From NCBI GenBank assembly GCA_900073065.1, contig FJOG01000002.1, positions 365,535 to 429,534 on the forward strand: a DNA stretch of 64,000 nt, in the 5' to 3' direction. Within the stretch, counting starts at the first letter, position 1. Each line of letters opens with the position of its first letter. This DNA is from Phialocephala subalpina (Eukaryota > Ascomycota > Leotiomycetes > Helotiales > Mollisiaceae). The notes below the pieces were generated by a model. The model did not search any database and was not told the origin of the DNA. It saw nothing but the letters and a program-made list of their open reading frames with translations. Positions 1-12,400 of this stretch are shown piece by piece. Made by a program: the position numbers and the translations under genes.

Positions 1-1221
1 AACTTGTTTTCTCAAATTTTCATACCAAGTCTGCAGCTGTGTATGCAGACTTGAGGAGATTTGGAGGAGTCGGACTAGAACTGTTCTCTCTGCTGCTTTG
101 TTGATGCTTGCTTTGTTAGTACTCAAGGCAAGCATATCGAATGTCTCCATGATAGAAGGGATCTGGATCATCACATCCTGGAGCCGACAATATAGCCCGG
201 GGAGCTCTAACGAGGTTGCGCAGGCCTGCGAATCTAGCCCTGCCAGGAGTGATGTCTTGCGAGTTCGAAACGCGTCAAAGATCTAGATCTTGTCAGTCTC
301 CTATTACACAAAGCCTTGTGGTTATATTACAGCAATAGTTCTCATTCGCGAAAAGAGCTGCAGGCCGACCGGACTCTGATAGATGCTTGATCCGAGGATT
401 TGGAGAATTCGAGAACCGCCTCGGACATGGCTCACCCATCCGTCGCTTCCGTCCGATGGACCCGAAAACAGCTAGGACGTGGTTAGACGCATCGATCTGA
501 TCTACGAACCAGTAGCAAGACATACCTCGTACGTCGAAAGCATGATAATGCTTGCCAATGTCGCTTCTGGCGCCACCATTTTCCGTCTACTAATCGTCTT
601 TCTCAACTCTCCGAGCGCGGAGCCATACAGTTGGCGGCTTTCCATTATAAGGACTGGATCATGGTTGCAGGTTCCCACGTGCCCTACGCATAATGCGGCT
701 ACGGACATGGTGTATGCGGAATTGGTCATTGTCAAGTCAGGCAAAGTGTGGACCCACGACGCTGGTGACTGGCCGGGTATCGTTGGGCCTTGAGCGGCTT
801 CTGGAAGATACAAGCCGGCGAAGGTGGAGAATAGCTGCATTCGGTTTACTGAGTCAGAATTTGGAGATCTTGGAAATTGGTTCCCCCTCTTCTCATGGCG
901 GCTTTCCAACGCCGCCTTGCCTTGCTGCAGAGACGCTGTCTCCTTGGCTCCAAGCTGCTTCTTTCGGTCCGCGGTTGGGAGTACGTCGACTGCCTTCACA
1001 ATCGGCCTTGTCATATTGCTGTTGACAAAGAATTCGACATGGTTTGGGATGTGATATTCACATTTCAGATCCAGTCGTTCGCACCTTGAGCATGCAGGAC
1101 GGGAAAGATCACACTGTCAATGGATATCAGACGCCGACTCAATCCTCACGGATAGGCTTACCTTGATCTTTCGGCCTCGGCAAGCCGTGCACCGGCCTGT
1201 CCTGTTTCGAATTCCAACCAT
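1..1221 (-). CDS. Zn2Cys6 transcription factor, 3' end off the window edge
   Basis: DNA-binding nuclear regulator, likely of the adjoining cluster. Exons read on the minus strand: 1221-1162, 1113-526, 471-331 and 282-<1, all phase 0, with introns of 48, 54 and 48 bp. The N-terminus holds a perfect binuclear zinc cluster, C-x2-C-x6-C-x6-C-x2-C-x6-C, starting at residue 11 (CTAC then RGRKIK); the first intron falls exactly before the third cysteine. The rest (357 residues visible) is the helical middle region typical of fungal C6 regulators, including YELFSG followed by GWVSHVRGG and later a YENLRKQ stretch. The start is the only ATG just ahead of the zinc cluster. It is divergent from the FAD monooxygenase gene, sharing a 547-bp promoter. 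The target is inferred from position only. Confidence 0.85.
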
Positions 1222-1768
1222 TATGTTATTCTTCTCTCTCTATCGCCCCAGGATGGTAAGAGACACTTCGAGTCGGGCTCGGACTCTTGCTGTTCATGCG
1301 GGTACCTATCACGACCCCTTTTAGAAGCTTCTTGCGCTTTCCCGCAAGATTGCACCTTCGGTCCTGTCTTAGACGAGGAAAGTCCGCTATTTTATGTAGA
1401 TGTCAGCAGCTCGGCTCGAACCGAATTGGCTATTCAGCTGTCATCTTCATCCCTGTCGCGCATGATGGTTCCGCATCAAGTTAGTGCATCTACTCAGCGG
1501 CGAATCAGAATAGGGCTGAAGACTGTCTTCGACTTGCACCAACGTGAGTGTAAAATTGGTCAGTTTAATTTTCTTTTATCACTCACAGGTATTTCTCTCT
1601 ATGGATGACATGCGCTAGGCAGCTCATACCCGTAAGTCATATCCTGAGTAATCAGTAAGATGCTGATATATATCTGCGAAAGAATCACTCTGCCATCTGA
1701 TGTAGCGCCTGGATTTGTCTTCTTCGTTAAATATCAATAAGACAGAATTCTTGATATCATCGCAGACA
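1222..1768. promoter_or_regulatory. Divergent promoter region between regulator and FAD monooxygenase
   Basis: This 547-bp gap separates the start codons of two divergently transcribed genes. No gene is seen in it; short open frames show no protein-like composition. It holds a CGG-N6-CCG palindrome at 1412-1423 (spacer ctcgaa), the kind of site bound by Zn2Cys6 dimers. Confidence 0.5.
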
Positions 1769-3131
1769 ATGGCTCGCAACGACATCGAAAGAATTACTAG
1801 CCCTCACGTTCTCATTGTGGGAGCGGGAATCACAGGATTGTTGATTGCTCAAGGTTTGAAGAAGGTATGACCCTGTTACAATGCCCAGGATATTTTGACT
1901 GATACACATTCGAGGCTGGCATCACATACACAATATTCGATGCAGAGACTCCAGGCATTAGTCGTCCGAGAGAGTGGACTCTAGCTATCCACTGGTCCAT
2001 ACCAATTCTTGAGAAGCTACTTCCTGCAGAGCTTTTCAATCGATTGTCTGAGACTCAATGCGATCCAACACATGATCGAGGCGCCGAGGAGACAATTGAA
2101 CTCCGTAACAGCGAGACGGGAGAGGAGCTCAAAAGCATACCCACACCAAACATGAAGCGTGTGTCGAGGAAGAAACTCCGGTCCTTCTGTGCGGAAGGCA
2201 TCGATGTCCTTTGGGGAAAGACTCTTGATGATGTTACATGTGACGCGGAGGGAGAAACGGTCACGGCGCACTTTGCTGATGGCTCAAGTTATCAGGGGAA
2301 TGTACTCGTGGGTGCCGATGGACCGAAGTCGAAAGTCCGCGAGCTCTTACTGGGGAAAGAAAAGTCCCGCAACTCTTCCGTAGGTATTGTCTTCAACATG
2401 GCCATCGTGAAGTACAAAGATGCCGAGAAAGCGATGCATGTCAGATCCGGGCATCCTGTCAATTGTCTTGGATACAATCCAAAGGGCATTTTTACCGCGA
2501 TAGCGAGTAAGTACCCTGCCTCAATATAGTGGGCTATCGACACGATGCTGAATGAGTTAGTCTGCGACATCCCAGATCCGAAGAAACCCGAAACTTGGGT
2601 ATTTCAGCTTGCTTGTTCCTGGCTAGGCAAACGAGACACCAACCTCAGCAACGAACAACGTCTCGAATTCATCAAAACAGCAGCTCGAGGACTAGCAGAG
2701 CCATTTCGGTCTGCCAATTTGTGGATGCCGGATGATACAACGGTCCACACTGACAATATGTCGTATTGGATTCCCGTACCATTTGAAAGTCACAAAGGAA
2801 GAATCACACTTGTTGGAGATGCGGCACATCCTCTTCCGCCTCGTAAGTGTTTGTATCATCGATTCCAGTGGATAGGTACTGACCAGATTGAGATCGTGGC
2901 CAAGGCCTTAATCATTGCATCCTTGATGCCTTGAACTTTGTCGACGCTATCATGAAGCTGCAGGCAGAGCAAGGAACAAAAGAAGAATTGATCGCATCCT
3001 ATAATACAGAGCTGATCCAGAGAGGCGCAGAAGAGGTACGATTGTCTGTCAAAAGCGCTCTGATGGTGCATGATTGGGCATTGTTCATGGATTCTCCGTT
3101 GATGAAACATGGGGTGACCAAAGTAAGTTGA
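1769..3131 (+). CDS. FAD-dependent monooxygenase (aromatic hydroxylase type)
   Basis: Flavoprotein that would use NAD(P)H and O2 to hydroxylate an aromatic or polyketide substrate. Exons 1769-1864, 1915-2506, 2561-2842 and 2893-3131 encode about 402 residues. Introns are 50, 54 and 50 bp. Visible motifs: the N-terminal Rossmann GAGITG (residues 18-23) for the ADP moiety; the DG motif in VLVGADGPKSKVR; and the GD motif GDAAHPLPPHRGQG, which is recovered only by splicing the third intron. The length fits the single-component salicylate-hydroxylase-like family of metabolite clusters. The 3' end is uncertain: the last codons VS-stop overlap a perfect GTAAGT donor at 3124, so one more short exon may follow. 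Its position between two regulators and near the PKS suggests a tailoring role in the polyketide pathway (inference). Confidence 0.85.
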
Positions 3132-3694
3132 GAGGCGACGCAATCTGATGCAGAGATTCTTGGCTTTTCGGAGACTTGCTAGTGATAATGAAGGTTTGTG
3201 AGGATCATTCATCGCTCAATGCAGGAAGATGCATAGTGACGTTCTCAGTTTCGACCGGTCCCAGAATAGGAAGCGCTTAGGGCTCGACAGCCATCGTGCT
3301 GCGGGCCTTAGAAGTGCGGGGTTAAATGAAGCTTAAATGCGCGGTTGCGGCTGCCCGAGCCTCATAAAGACTGCATCTCGACTCCGACCTCAAATATCTT
3401 TATAACGATAGATTTAATGGCAAAATATCTTGCTGCGCAAATGTAGTTTAGAGTCTTAGCTTTCTATCGGCGCAATCCTTTTGTGTTTTGGATTAAAACT
3501 TGTTGTGATGCGAGGCCTTCAAGTTAGAGCGGGCGATATAAAGAAGCCGGTTTCGGGTTGTGTCGGGCTTTGTCGGCTTACGTCGGATTATCACGTGCAA
3601 ATGTAGCGTTAGCTTCTGTAATATCAGCGAAACCCTATAAAAAATATATTTATCCTATTCCCTCTCCTTTCAATTACGACTTCGTATTAATAAC
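3132..3694. other. Intergenic stretch, no gene seen
   Basis: Lies downstream of both the monooxygenase and the convergent regulator. It is AT-rich toward 3590-3690 and has no coding frame I can support. It may hold one further short exon of the monooxygenase near its left end. Confidence 0.4.
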
Positions 3695-6127
3695 TTAGAA
3701 ACTTTGGTTTCCAACCAAATCAAAACCCAGAAACGCCTCACTTCCATCCATTGTAAATCCATCACGATTCAACTGAGGCCAGTCGCCATCGACACCTGAA
3801 TCCAATACCCTACTAATATCCATACTCTGATTCGATGTAAAATCTGGCAGCATAACGGGCACAGTTGCCGGGTTTTCCGGGAACGGCGTCCAAAGAAACT
3901 CTCGAGGTCTTGCATTCGATTTCCCTGTGCCCTCGTATAAGTTTGGAGTCATTTGGGTGAATTCTGGAGCAAAGGGGTCGCAGGGTCCGCTGACTTCGGG
4001 TGTCGGCGAAGGGCATGCATCAGAGGTAGTTGAAGAATGGGGACCGGAGACTAGTTGTGGAGGGCTGAGTGCCGGATTGTTGTTGTTTGCGGAGTCAGGT
4101 AAGGGCAGGTCGATTGCATCCAATGCTTCGCGAACATTGTTCGGGATAACGGGAACCCATTTTGAGATCAGGCTGCGAATAACGGAAAAGTGTCGGATCA
4201 ATATTGGGTAGTTTGGATACATGCCATTGAGTATCCGTATGGCGTCGGACAGGTAATCGGCAGATTGGGCGGCGATTATAGGTAGTGGGTTTTGGCTGGA
4301 GATGTTGACGAGATGGATAATAGCTGCGCTCACGGCGCAGTGAATTATCATGAAAAATGCGGGTCGCGAACTGTACGTTTTGAAGTATAACTCCATTAAT
4401 TGCGATATAGTGATAGCGGCTTCGGTGCAAATTTGACGAGGGGGTTTTGTGGTTTGAACGAACGACACGCGGAGGAACGGGCGAAAAAGCTGGATAATGC
4501 AGCTGTGGTAGTAGATGCTGTGTGTTCTTGTTAGAGCTGATGATGATAGACATGGATTTATCAATGACTTACTGAAGGGTGATGACTTGAGGTAAAGTGG
4601 GCCGCCCATCTTGTCTGATGGCGAGATCCGAGGGGAGATCTTTGTACCACAGACGAAAGTTTTCGTGGTGCAGTTGCAACCTGCGACTTGTGATACGATC
4701 TCTTGGCGCGTAAAACATTTGAACGGTGTCATTGACAATCTCAGAAAGGCGGCTCAATTGGTCGAGTAGTGTGTATCTACAGGCCGGTTGCTCAAGACCG
4801 GTCAGCTCGTGCGGTGAGAAGCGTGGGTCACCATAAGGCCTCCAGATCTTCCTTTCCAGGCGTTCGCTGGGGGGTGGCTTCTCTACCTCGATGGCAGTTC
4901 GTGGCATGAAAGCGATGCGTCCTAAAGCGACGGCCCACACCGTTTGAGTGACATAACTTCCCCAGAGGGTAATTCTGCGAGCTTCAGCCTCAATGGCTGT
5001 CTCCTGTCCGTTCGGCTTTACGTTATACGTCAAGTGCAATCCCAACTCAATTGCCATGGTCATCATCTGACCCGTATACTTCCAGCCCTTGCTGTCTTGG
5101 TTGTTCATTGCTTGTTGAAGAGCCATGACCCCTAGAGCTTGAACCGTCGTCAGGCAGGATCGATCATCTTCGGCGAGGAGCCGTTTCGCCTCGGTGAAAA
5201 ATCGGTTCCCAAGCGTGGTGGGATCGTTCATATCTAATCGAGCGTCTGGTCGATCTGAATAATTACAAGCAAGGGCTAATACAGCATTGACCAGCATCGG
5301 GCTGCAGTGCTCGAGCCGGTTGTTACGCAGGCTGTGCAAGAAAAGGTCTTCAGAGAATAGAAGATAAATAGGATGCGACCAGGTAAAATAGAGGCTCAAG
5401 AGGTGTTGGATGAGGCCCACATCATTCGTTACACTGGTCCATGTTCCAAATTGATCCACTGCCCTCAGAGATAGGTCATCCTCGGAACCTATCAAGGCTA
5501 GATTGGATGTATGACCATAATGGCGGGTTTCGTCAGCCTTGATGAGAGGCGATCCGGCAGAGAATTCCTCGAGTTCTCCTTCCAGTGTGGACGCTTCACC
5601 AAGCCTCTTCGTGGGATTGATGCTCATTCTCTTGATACTCTCGGCGATGGAGTCGTAGGGTTCATCCGGATTGGCACGTACTAAATGGATGATATCCTCG
5701 ACCTCTGCTTCGGACCCTTTCCTGATGGCTTCGAGGATGACATCCCGCTTTTCATTCCCTTCCTTCAATTGCTGGATATCACGTCTCAAGGCGCCTTTCC
5801 GCCTGTGGTCACTGTCGAGATCATAGTAGCAAGTGGTGTGATAAACGAAGTCGCACCCGTGGCATGACGGCTTCTTTCCGTCGCACTGCGATCAAAGACC
5901 AAATGCGTCAGTCAAAGAGAGTCCAACGATCACAACACAATTTTAGTCACATGTGCACTCACCTTCGACCTGCGTTTGCGACACGGCATGCATGCGCTGG
6001 AGATGCATTTTCGCTTAGTTGCAGCAGATCCTTCGTCCGGAATGCTTTCCAACGGCGGAGAAAGCGATGAGGTCCTTGGGCTGACCTTGGGTTCGATTCG
6101 ACGAGGAGGAACGTTGGGCGGGGCCAT
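3695..6127 (-). CDS. NirA-like Zn2Cys6 transcription factor
   Basis: Nuclear regulator, probably cluster-specific. Exons on the minus strand: 6127-5963, 5885-4573 and 4517-3695, giving 766 residues; introns are 77 and 55 bp. The zinc cluster starts at C46 (ACMPCRKRRSK, then CDGKKPSCHGC), with seven rather than six residues before the last cysteine; the first intron again sits immediately before the third cysteine. A linker (DHRRKGALRRDIQQLK) and a long middle region follow, containing LHIYYHSCIIQLFRPF restored by splicing the second intron, as in the fungal_trans family. The C-terminal 150 residues are rich in P, S, T and N and look disordered. It points away from the PKS across a 3.3-kb gap. 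The NirA-like label rests on linker and domain layout; the regulated genes are inferred. Confidence 0.85.
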
Positions 6128-9100
6128 CGCGAGTGATTTGATTCGTGTTTGCGATCACCCTACCTCGACTCTGGAGGCGACAAAGTCCAACACGAAGAGA
6201 GGAGGAAAGTTATCGATCTTCTACGGTGGTCCAGCCAAAGAGGTTGGGACTCTGATACAGGAACGTGGAGATTGAAATCAAAATGCGGGGCAACGTCGAG
6301 TCGCATTCCGTCCGAATGACTTGGGAAGCGAGGGAAGTGCCGACTAATCAATTAAACGGTACGGCACATTCCAGTTGGTGCGGATGGATCCCTGAAACCT
6401 GGGAACTGGTCTGGACTTCGCCATGGGGGCTTATGGTTTCAGTCTGTGCGTTCAATCGGATCGCGTTCCTCAGGCTCGGAATCGTCCCAAGGCTTCCGCT
6501 GGCTGCATTGACCAATGGTTGTCGCGTGAAGGGGACGCCAAGGGACGCCCAGGAACGCCTCAACGATAGCGACGCCAAATCTGGCAAAAACAACAATACT
6601 TATCGAGGTATCTTAACTTAACTTAAGATTAACCTAATCAGCGGTGAAGCCCTCCGAAACCTTAAGTGCTCGGTAGAGCTCCCGCCAAATCCGGTCTGAC
6701 CAGTAGAAGCACGCACTAAAATGCTAGCGCTGGCCCAACCCTCTGGGGGTTACCCCGGTACTTTTGTCCAACAAAGTATTTTAAGTACAGACCGGACCAG
6801 ACAAAATCAGCCACCTTCTTCAACTGCCATTCTGGCACCGTAGGCAATATGGAGGACCACGAGAATTTGGTTCCGACACAATCCGAAACCTTTTCGAATT
6901 CAATCTTCATCAGCATCCTCCAAGTTCTGCAGCAACATAACGGCAGATTCGGTCCGTCGAGTCTCTACGACGGTGGATGCAGCTAGCGGAGGAGACAAGA
7001 ACAGTTCAGGAAGAATTTAATGGTAGAGAGCCTCACGTATACAGTTGGCGGGTTCATTCAGACTCGGGGTGTTGATGAGATATCAGGCGAACGCCCTAGA
7101 CATTTAATTTGAGAACTAGCTGCTAACGTTCCACAAGGCCCCGCCTCCAACGAGCCAACTATCTCATATGAAAATGACAACATCCGGGTTGTATGTCACT
7201 ACCGAACACGATGAAAATACCTCCAGAGAGGCCGAACCCAATCGCAACTTTGCTCCAGGACGTGACATTTTGGGACCTCGATGCGTATCTCTCCTTGAAG
7301 GTTTACATACGTTTCGTTTCCTGTCAGAACGAAATGTAAATGACAAGGTCTTACGCCTATACGCAATGCCTGCGAGGCGCTTGCAGGATCTGCGAGGGAT
7401 AAGAAACAGAGGAGATGGAGATATCCATGGGGCTCTGCCAATAGTGTCCCATAAAACCAGCCCATGAGCAAGAGAGGGACCGTCCTTATTACTCCGAACA
7501 CGACAAACACTTCCACCAATGCGACAAAAATTCAGCACCGAACGATCAACCAACCTTGACTTCAGGGATTGTTGCGATGTATGGAGGTCAGGCTGAGTGA
7601 CATGGCTTACTGTCGTGATATCTATCGATAATGAAGGGGGAATGCACAGCTACAGAAGTATGGCAAACAAACGACTCTTGGCGTGTGTTAATGGTAAGGT
7701 AATACTGCAAGAGACGCCCAGGAGCAGAGGCAATGGGCTCGTGGTGGGTGCTGACAAGGGGGAACATACGGTTGGAAAAGGATGGGGACAATTTGACCAC
7801 TGCCAGATGTCAATTGTGAAGTGGAGGGACACAGTTTGGAAATCCTGGACAGGGGACACTCTCCATTGGAGAAGTGCCACAGACAACATGGCTCCTGCCA
7901 GGTGTCAGAGATAAGGAGACGCAGCTGGAGAAGCGCGGCAGACAAATCGGCTTCTACTACAAGAGTACTCTTCAGGAGCACACACAGTTATCATCGACAA
8001 GGGGAGACATTCTTCAGGGGAGTGTGGGAATGACACCCGGTTGGTGTTTACGACAAGGGAACACTGCAATGGAAGACATAGTTGGAAGGATCTGGCGGAT
8101 AAGATGGCTCCGGAAGCTGACGACGGCAAAGGCGACGCACAGAATGAGCATACGGCCAACGATGAACAGAGAGTTTTCATGGCGATGCCATTGGCCAATC
8201 ACATCCTCAGGTAACAAGCCGGAGCCTTCTGGTCCACTCCAATAACATTTCCCATCATCCTCAGCGATGGCAGCCCAGCGATCAAGATAGCACACCTTCC
8301 ATTGGCATCCCCATCAACACCGGCTCTATGTTGTCGAAGTCTGGCGGCCGGCGAATCATCTCCAGATTCAACTTCGATGTCCAAGTTGTTGTACCGCTAA
8401 CAGCGGTGTGCTCGAAATTTCGTTACAGGAGGTTGCGGTGTAGGAAATGAATGTCAGTTCATGGTGATGCGATGGTATCCAATTTCAGCTAGCATAGATG
8501 CTGGGTTTGTTGCATAGCAGAGCGCGGAACCGTCGGGAAGTAACGACCTCGATGGTTCGAGCGACAGCATGTTCGTTGCTCGACGGGTCGGGACGTGCTT
8601 ACTGGCATATCAGAATGGGAGACAGGCTGGATTGGGAGCTCAGGTAGGTTCGCAGCCAGGATTCAAGCTGCAGTACCCAGGCACTGGAACCACGACATGA
8701 CCCAGAAGTCGCTTAGACTTCCTCTCGCGGGCGCAGTGCAGATATGGTACCGATCTGTTGGTCTGTTGGATTTTGACATACATATCGGAGTGAAACACGT
8801 TCGTCCCTTCTGCGCGAACGCCCGGCGCCTTCAAGCCAGAAAGGGCCAAGAGAGGCGAGGAGTATTTGCAAACCTTGAGCCACGTTGCCTCAGAGTGGGG
8901 TAATGGGCTTGCAGCAGCCTTCCGCACATGCGGAGGAGGATTCTGTGTCTTGAGGATCATTTGTGTACTTGAGTTTGTACACTGCAGATCACTCGTGGAC
9001 TTGAGTTCTAGGCCATGATCCGAGGTTTGCAAGTGTGAGGTCAGTGGCGATTTCGCTTTGGTGAGTCTAGCCTAGTAGCCGCTGCCATATTAATCGTACC

Positions 9101-9429
9101 CCTCACATCACGTGGTTCTAGGCCAGTTTTCTTCCAAAGGCATACATAACTTTCAATTCCATTTTACTTTTACCTGAATCGCGTAGCCTAGGGCACAGTC
9201 GCATCATAGGCTTGGAATCCTGCATATCGGCCAAACCTGCAGTATAGCCAACATTTAGCCTCACTGCCACGTAGCTGGCCATCCACCCACCCCCGGCCGA
9301 ACTACACCCTCTTGGTTCCAGAACCATGAGAGTGGGTATCTCCCTCCGAATCATCTTGGAATTTCATGTCGTACAATTCGACTCTACCTTCAATCAATTC
9401 AACCTTCAATCAACTTGACGACGAATTCA
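6128..9429. other. 3.3-kb gene-free region between regulator and PKS
   Basis: No gene supported on either strand; open frames overlap in several registers and none resembles a protein family I know. Between 7757 and 8090 a degenerate motif recurs, roughly GACAAGGGGAACACT followed by a TTGGA-like segment (near 7757, 7849, 7999, 8055). This may be an eroded minisatellite. The last few hundred bases must contain the PKS promoter; I found no CGG-N6-CCG palindrome here by eye. Confidence 0.4.
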
Positions 9430-12400
9430 ATGGCAGTCTTCCCTTCGTTGCTGGTCTTTGGACCGCAGACAAATTTGCCATCCCTAGAAGTCCTTGCTGA
9501 ATTGCGACAAGTCTTGGTCGAAAACCCTCGGCTAGCCGGTCTTCGAACAGCAGTGGAGGAGCTGCCGAAATTCTGGCAAGCGCTGACTGAATTTGACCCA
9601 AGATTGTGTCACATTCCAGGGGCCAAATACCTTAGCGATCTCCAGCAATGGATTGTAGATGGTGTTTTCCCGAATCACCTCAACAGTCTGCCAAATGCAT
9701 ACGCTCTCCCTGTCACCATTCTTCTGCAGATAACTCAGTATTTTCAATACCTGGGCCGACTTGCAGTCAAAGACCCTCATCGCCTTGTACTAAAGGGACT
9801 TAACGATGGCGGAATTCAAGGTTTCTGTGTTGGCTTTCTCACTGCAATTGCGGTAGCCTGTTCTGGCAATGAGGAAGATATCGTAGCGATAGGTGTGGTA
9901 GCCTTGCGTTTGGCCGTATGTGTAGGGGCGTACGTTGATCTGGATGGATGCTTCGCCAATCCACCAAACCCATATGCATGTTTGGCCATTCGCTGGAGAC
10001 TCGAAGATTACAAAGAGGGAATTGTCGACCTCATTCAAAACTATCCAGGGGTAAGACTCCTTCAGAAACAGATTTGCTATAGAGCTGATTTTCCCTGCAA
10101 AGGCATATATTTCGAGTATTAATGACGATTCCTGTGTCACTGTCACCGCGCCTGCTGCTAGGGTAGCAGATATGATCAAGGACTTTCAGACTCGTGGGCT
10201 GCGCGCTAAGACTGTCCACGTGCAAGGTCGCTTCCATTCCGCAGTTCACTCGTCTGCTGTGGAGAAAATTACCGAGTTTTGCAACACCTTGGATAACATG
10301 CGGTTCCCAACACTGGAGGAGGTGCAAGTTCCTCTGCGATCGACTCTCAACGGCGAGATCGTTATTGCAGGGTCTCTGTTCCGCTTAGCTCTTGACTCTA
10401 CATTGTTGAAACCACCCGACTGGTACAGAACTATGAAGGCCGCTGTTTTTCAACCCCCTGCCACTCGCAAGATAGCCTGTGTTGTAGGTTTTGGTAATCA
10501 CATACCGCCTTCGTTATTGCAGGTTTCGGGTCTACGGGTTTTATCGCTAAGCAACTTCGAAGAATCTGCTGCACGGCTCGTCGAATCATCGCATATCAAT
10601 GGATCTGCCAATGGATTTGCCAACGGGTCCGCCAATGGATCCGCCAATGGATCTGCCAATGGATCTGCCAATGGATCTGCCAATGGAGCATCCGTAAACG
10701 ATACATACGATTCTACAAAGAGGACTTTGCCGAAAATTCATCCACAAGAATCTGGATACCCTCCCCATTCTATTGCCATTGTCGGCATGGCATGCAGATT
10801 TCCTGGCGCTGATTCTCTGGATGAATTCTGGCAGCTGTTACTCTCAGGTGCTTCTATGGTTGAGCCTGCTCCATCCGAGCGACTCAGGCTGCCTGGGCAG
10901 ACTAGTGACCACTCAAGTACTAAATGGTGGGGGAACTTCTTACGCAATCCCGATACCTTCGATCACCGCTTCTTCAAAAAGTCATCCCGCGAGGCCATTG
11001 CATGGGATCCGCAACAGAGAATCCTGCTTGAAGTGGTTTACGAAGCTATGGAGTCATCTGGCTACTTTGGACCCACCTCCAAATCGGCACCGGATGACTA
11101 TGGATGCTATATCGGTGCAGTCATGAACAATTACTATGACAACGTGTCTTGCCATCCACCGACTGCATATGCCACTATTGGAACATCGCGTTGCTTCTTC
11201 AGTGGCAGCATCAGCCATTACTTTGGATGGACTGGACCCTCTTTGACCATTGATACAGCTTGCTCATCATCGCTCGTTGCCATCAATGCCGCCTGTCGAG
11301 CAATAATGTCTGGAGAATGTTCACGGGCTATAGCTGGGGGTACCAATGTCTTTACAAGTCCGTTCGATTATCAGAACCTTCAAGCCGCAGGTTTTCTCAG
11401 TCCCACTGGGGCGTGTAAGCCGTTTGATATTTCCGCAGACGGCTACTGCCGCGGGGAGGGAGTCAGTGTGGTCGTCCTCAAACCTCTGTCTGACGCTATC
11501 GAAGAGAAAGACAACATACTCGGTGTCATTGTAGGATCAGCGGCCAGTCAAAATGAGAATTGCGGTCATATCACGGTGCCTCATTCAAGGTCACAAGTCA
11601 ACCTCTACAATAAGGTAATGAGACTTGCCGGTGTTGTGCCAGAATCAGTATCGTATGTTGAGGCCCATGGCACTGGAACCGGTGTAGGCGATCCGATTGA
11701 GTGTCAGAGTATCCGTCAGGCCTTTGGGGGCGCTGACCGGGATCAAACTCTATATTTCGGCTCTGTGAAAGGTAACATCGGGCATACGGAAGCTACTGCT
11801 GGTGTTGCTGGCCTTATCAAAGTCCTCCTTATGATTCAGCATGGTAAAATACCAGCACAGGCGAACCATTTCACGTTGAATCCAAAGATTCCATCATTGG
11901 AAGAAGATCGAATGGAAATTCCCCGTGGCGTGCTACCGTGGACTTCTCCATCGCGCCTAGCTTGCGTCACCAGCTATGGAGCTGGAGGGAGTATCTCGGC
12001 TGTTATGGTTCGCCAAAAGCCGGGCAGTGTCTTCGATTCAGTAAAATCCATCGATATGCAACTGTCAAAATATCCCCTTTTCATATCAGCGGCATCAGCA
12101 AACAGTCTCTCGATGTACTGCGAAAAGCTTCTGAATTATGTGGAACGCCTTTCATCACAGACAACCACTAGGGTATCGCTGTCAAACTTGACATTCAACC
12201 TAGCTGACAGAGCGAACCATTCACTGCCGCATATACTTTCGACAACTGTCACTGATGTGGCTGACCTCGAGAAGAAGCTCGCTGCTGCAGCCTCTGGGTC
12301 AGAGAATTTCAAGAGTGAATTGCCCAAAAATCCGATGCCTGTCGTGCTTGTGTTTGGAGGCCAAGAAAGAGACTTCATTGGGGTTTCTGAAGAGCTGTGC

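Noticed and set aside
502..1014. 170-codon frame as a stand-alone gene
   Set aside because: It is the second exon of the Zn2Cys6 regulator; splicing joins it to the zinc cluster and to two further exons.
7164..7553. Overlapping frames on both strands near 7.2-7.5 kb
   Set aside because: No protein-like conservation, low-complexity flank, no splice partners.
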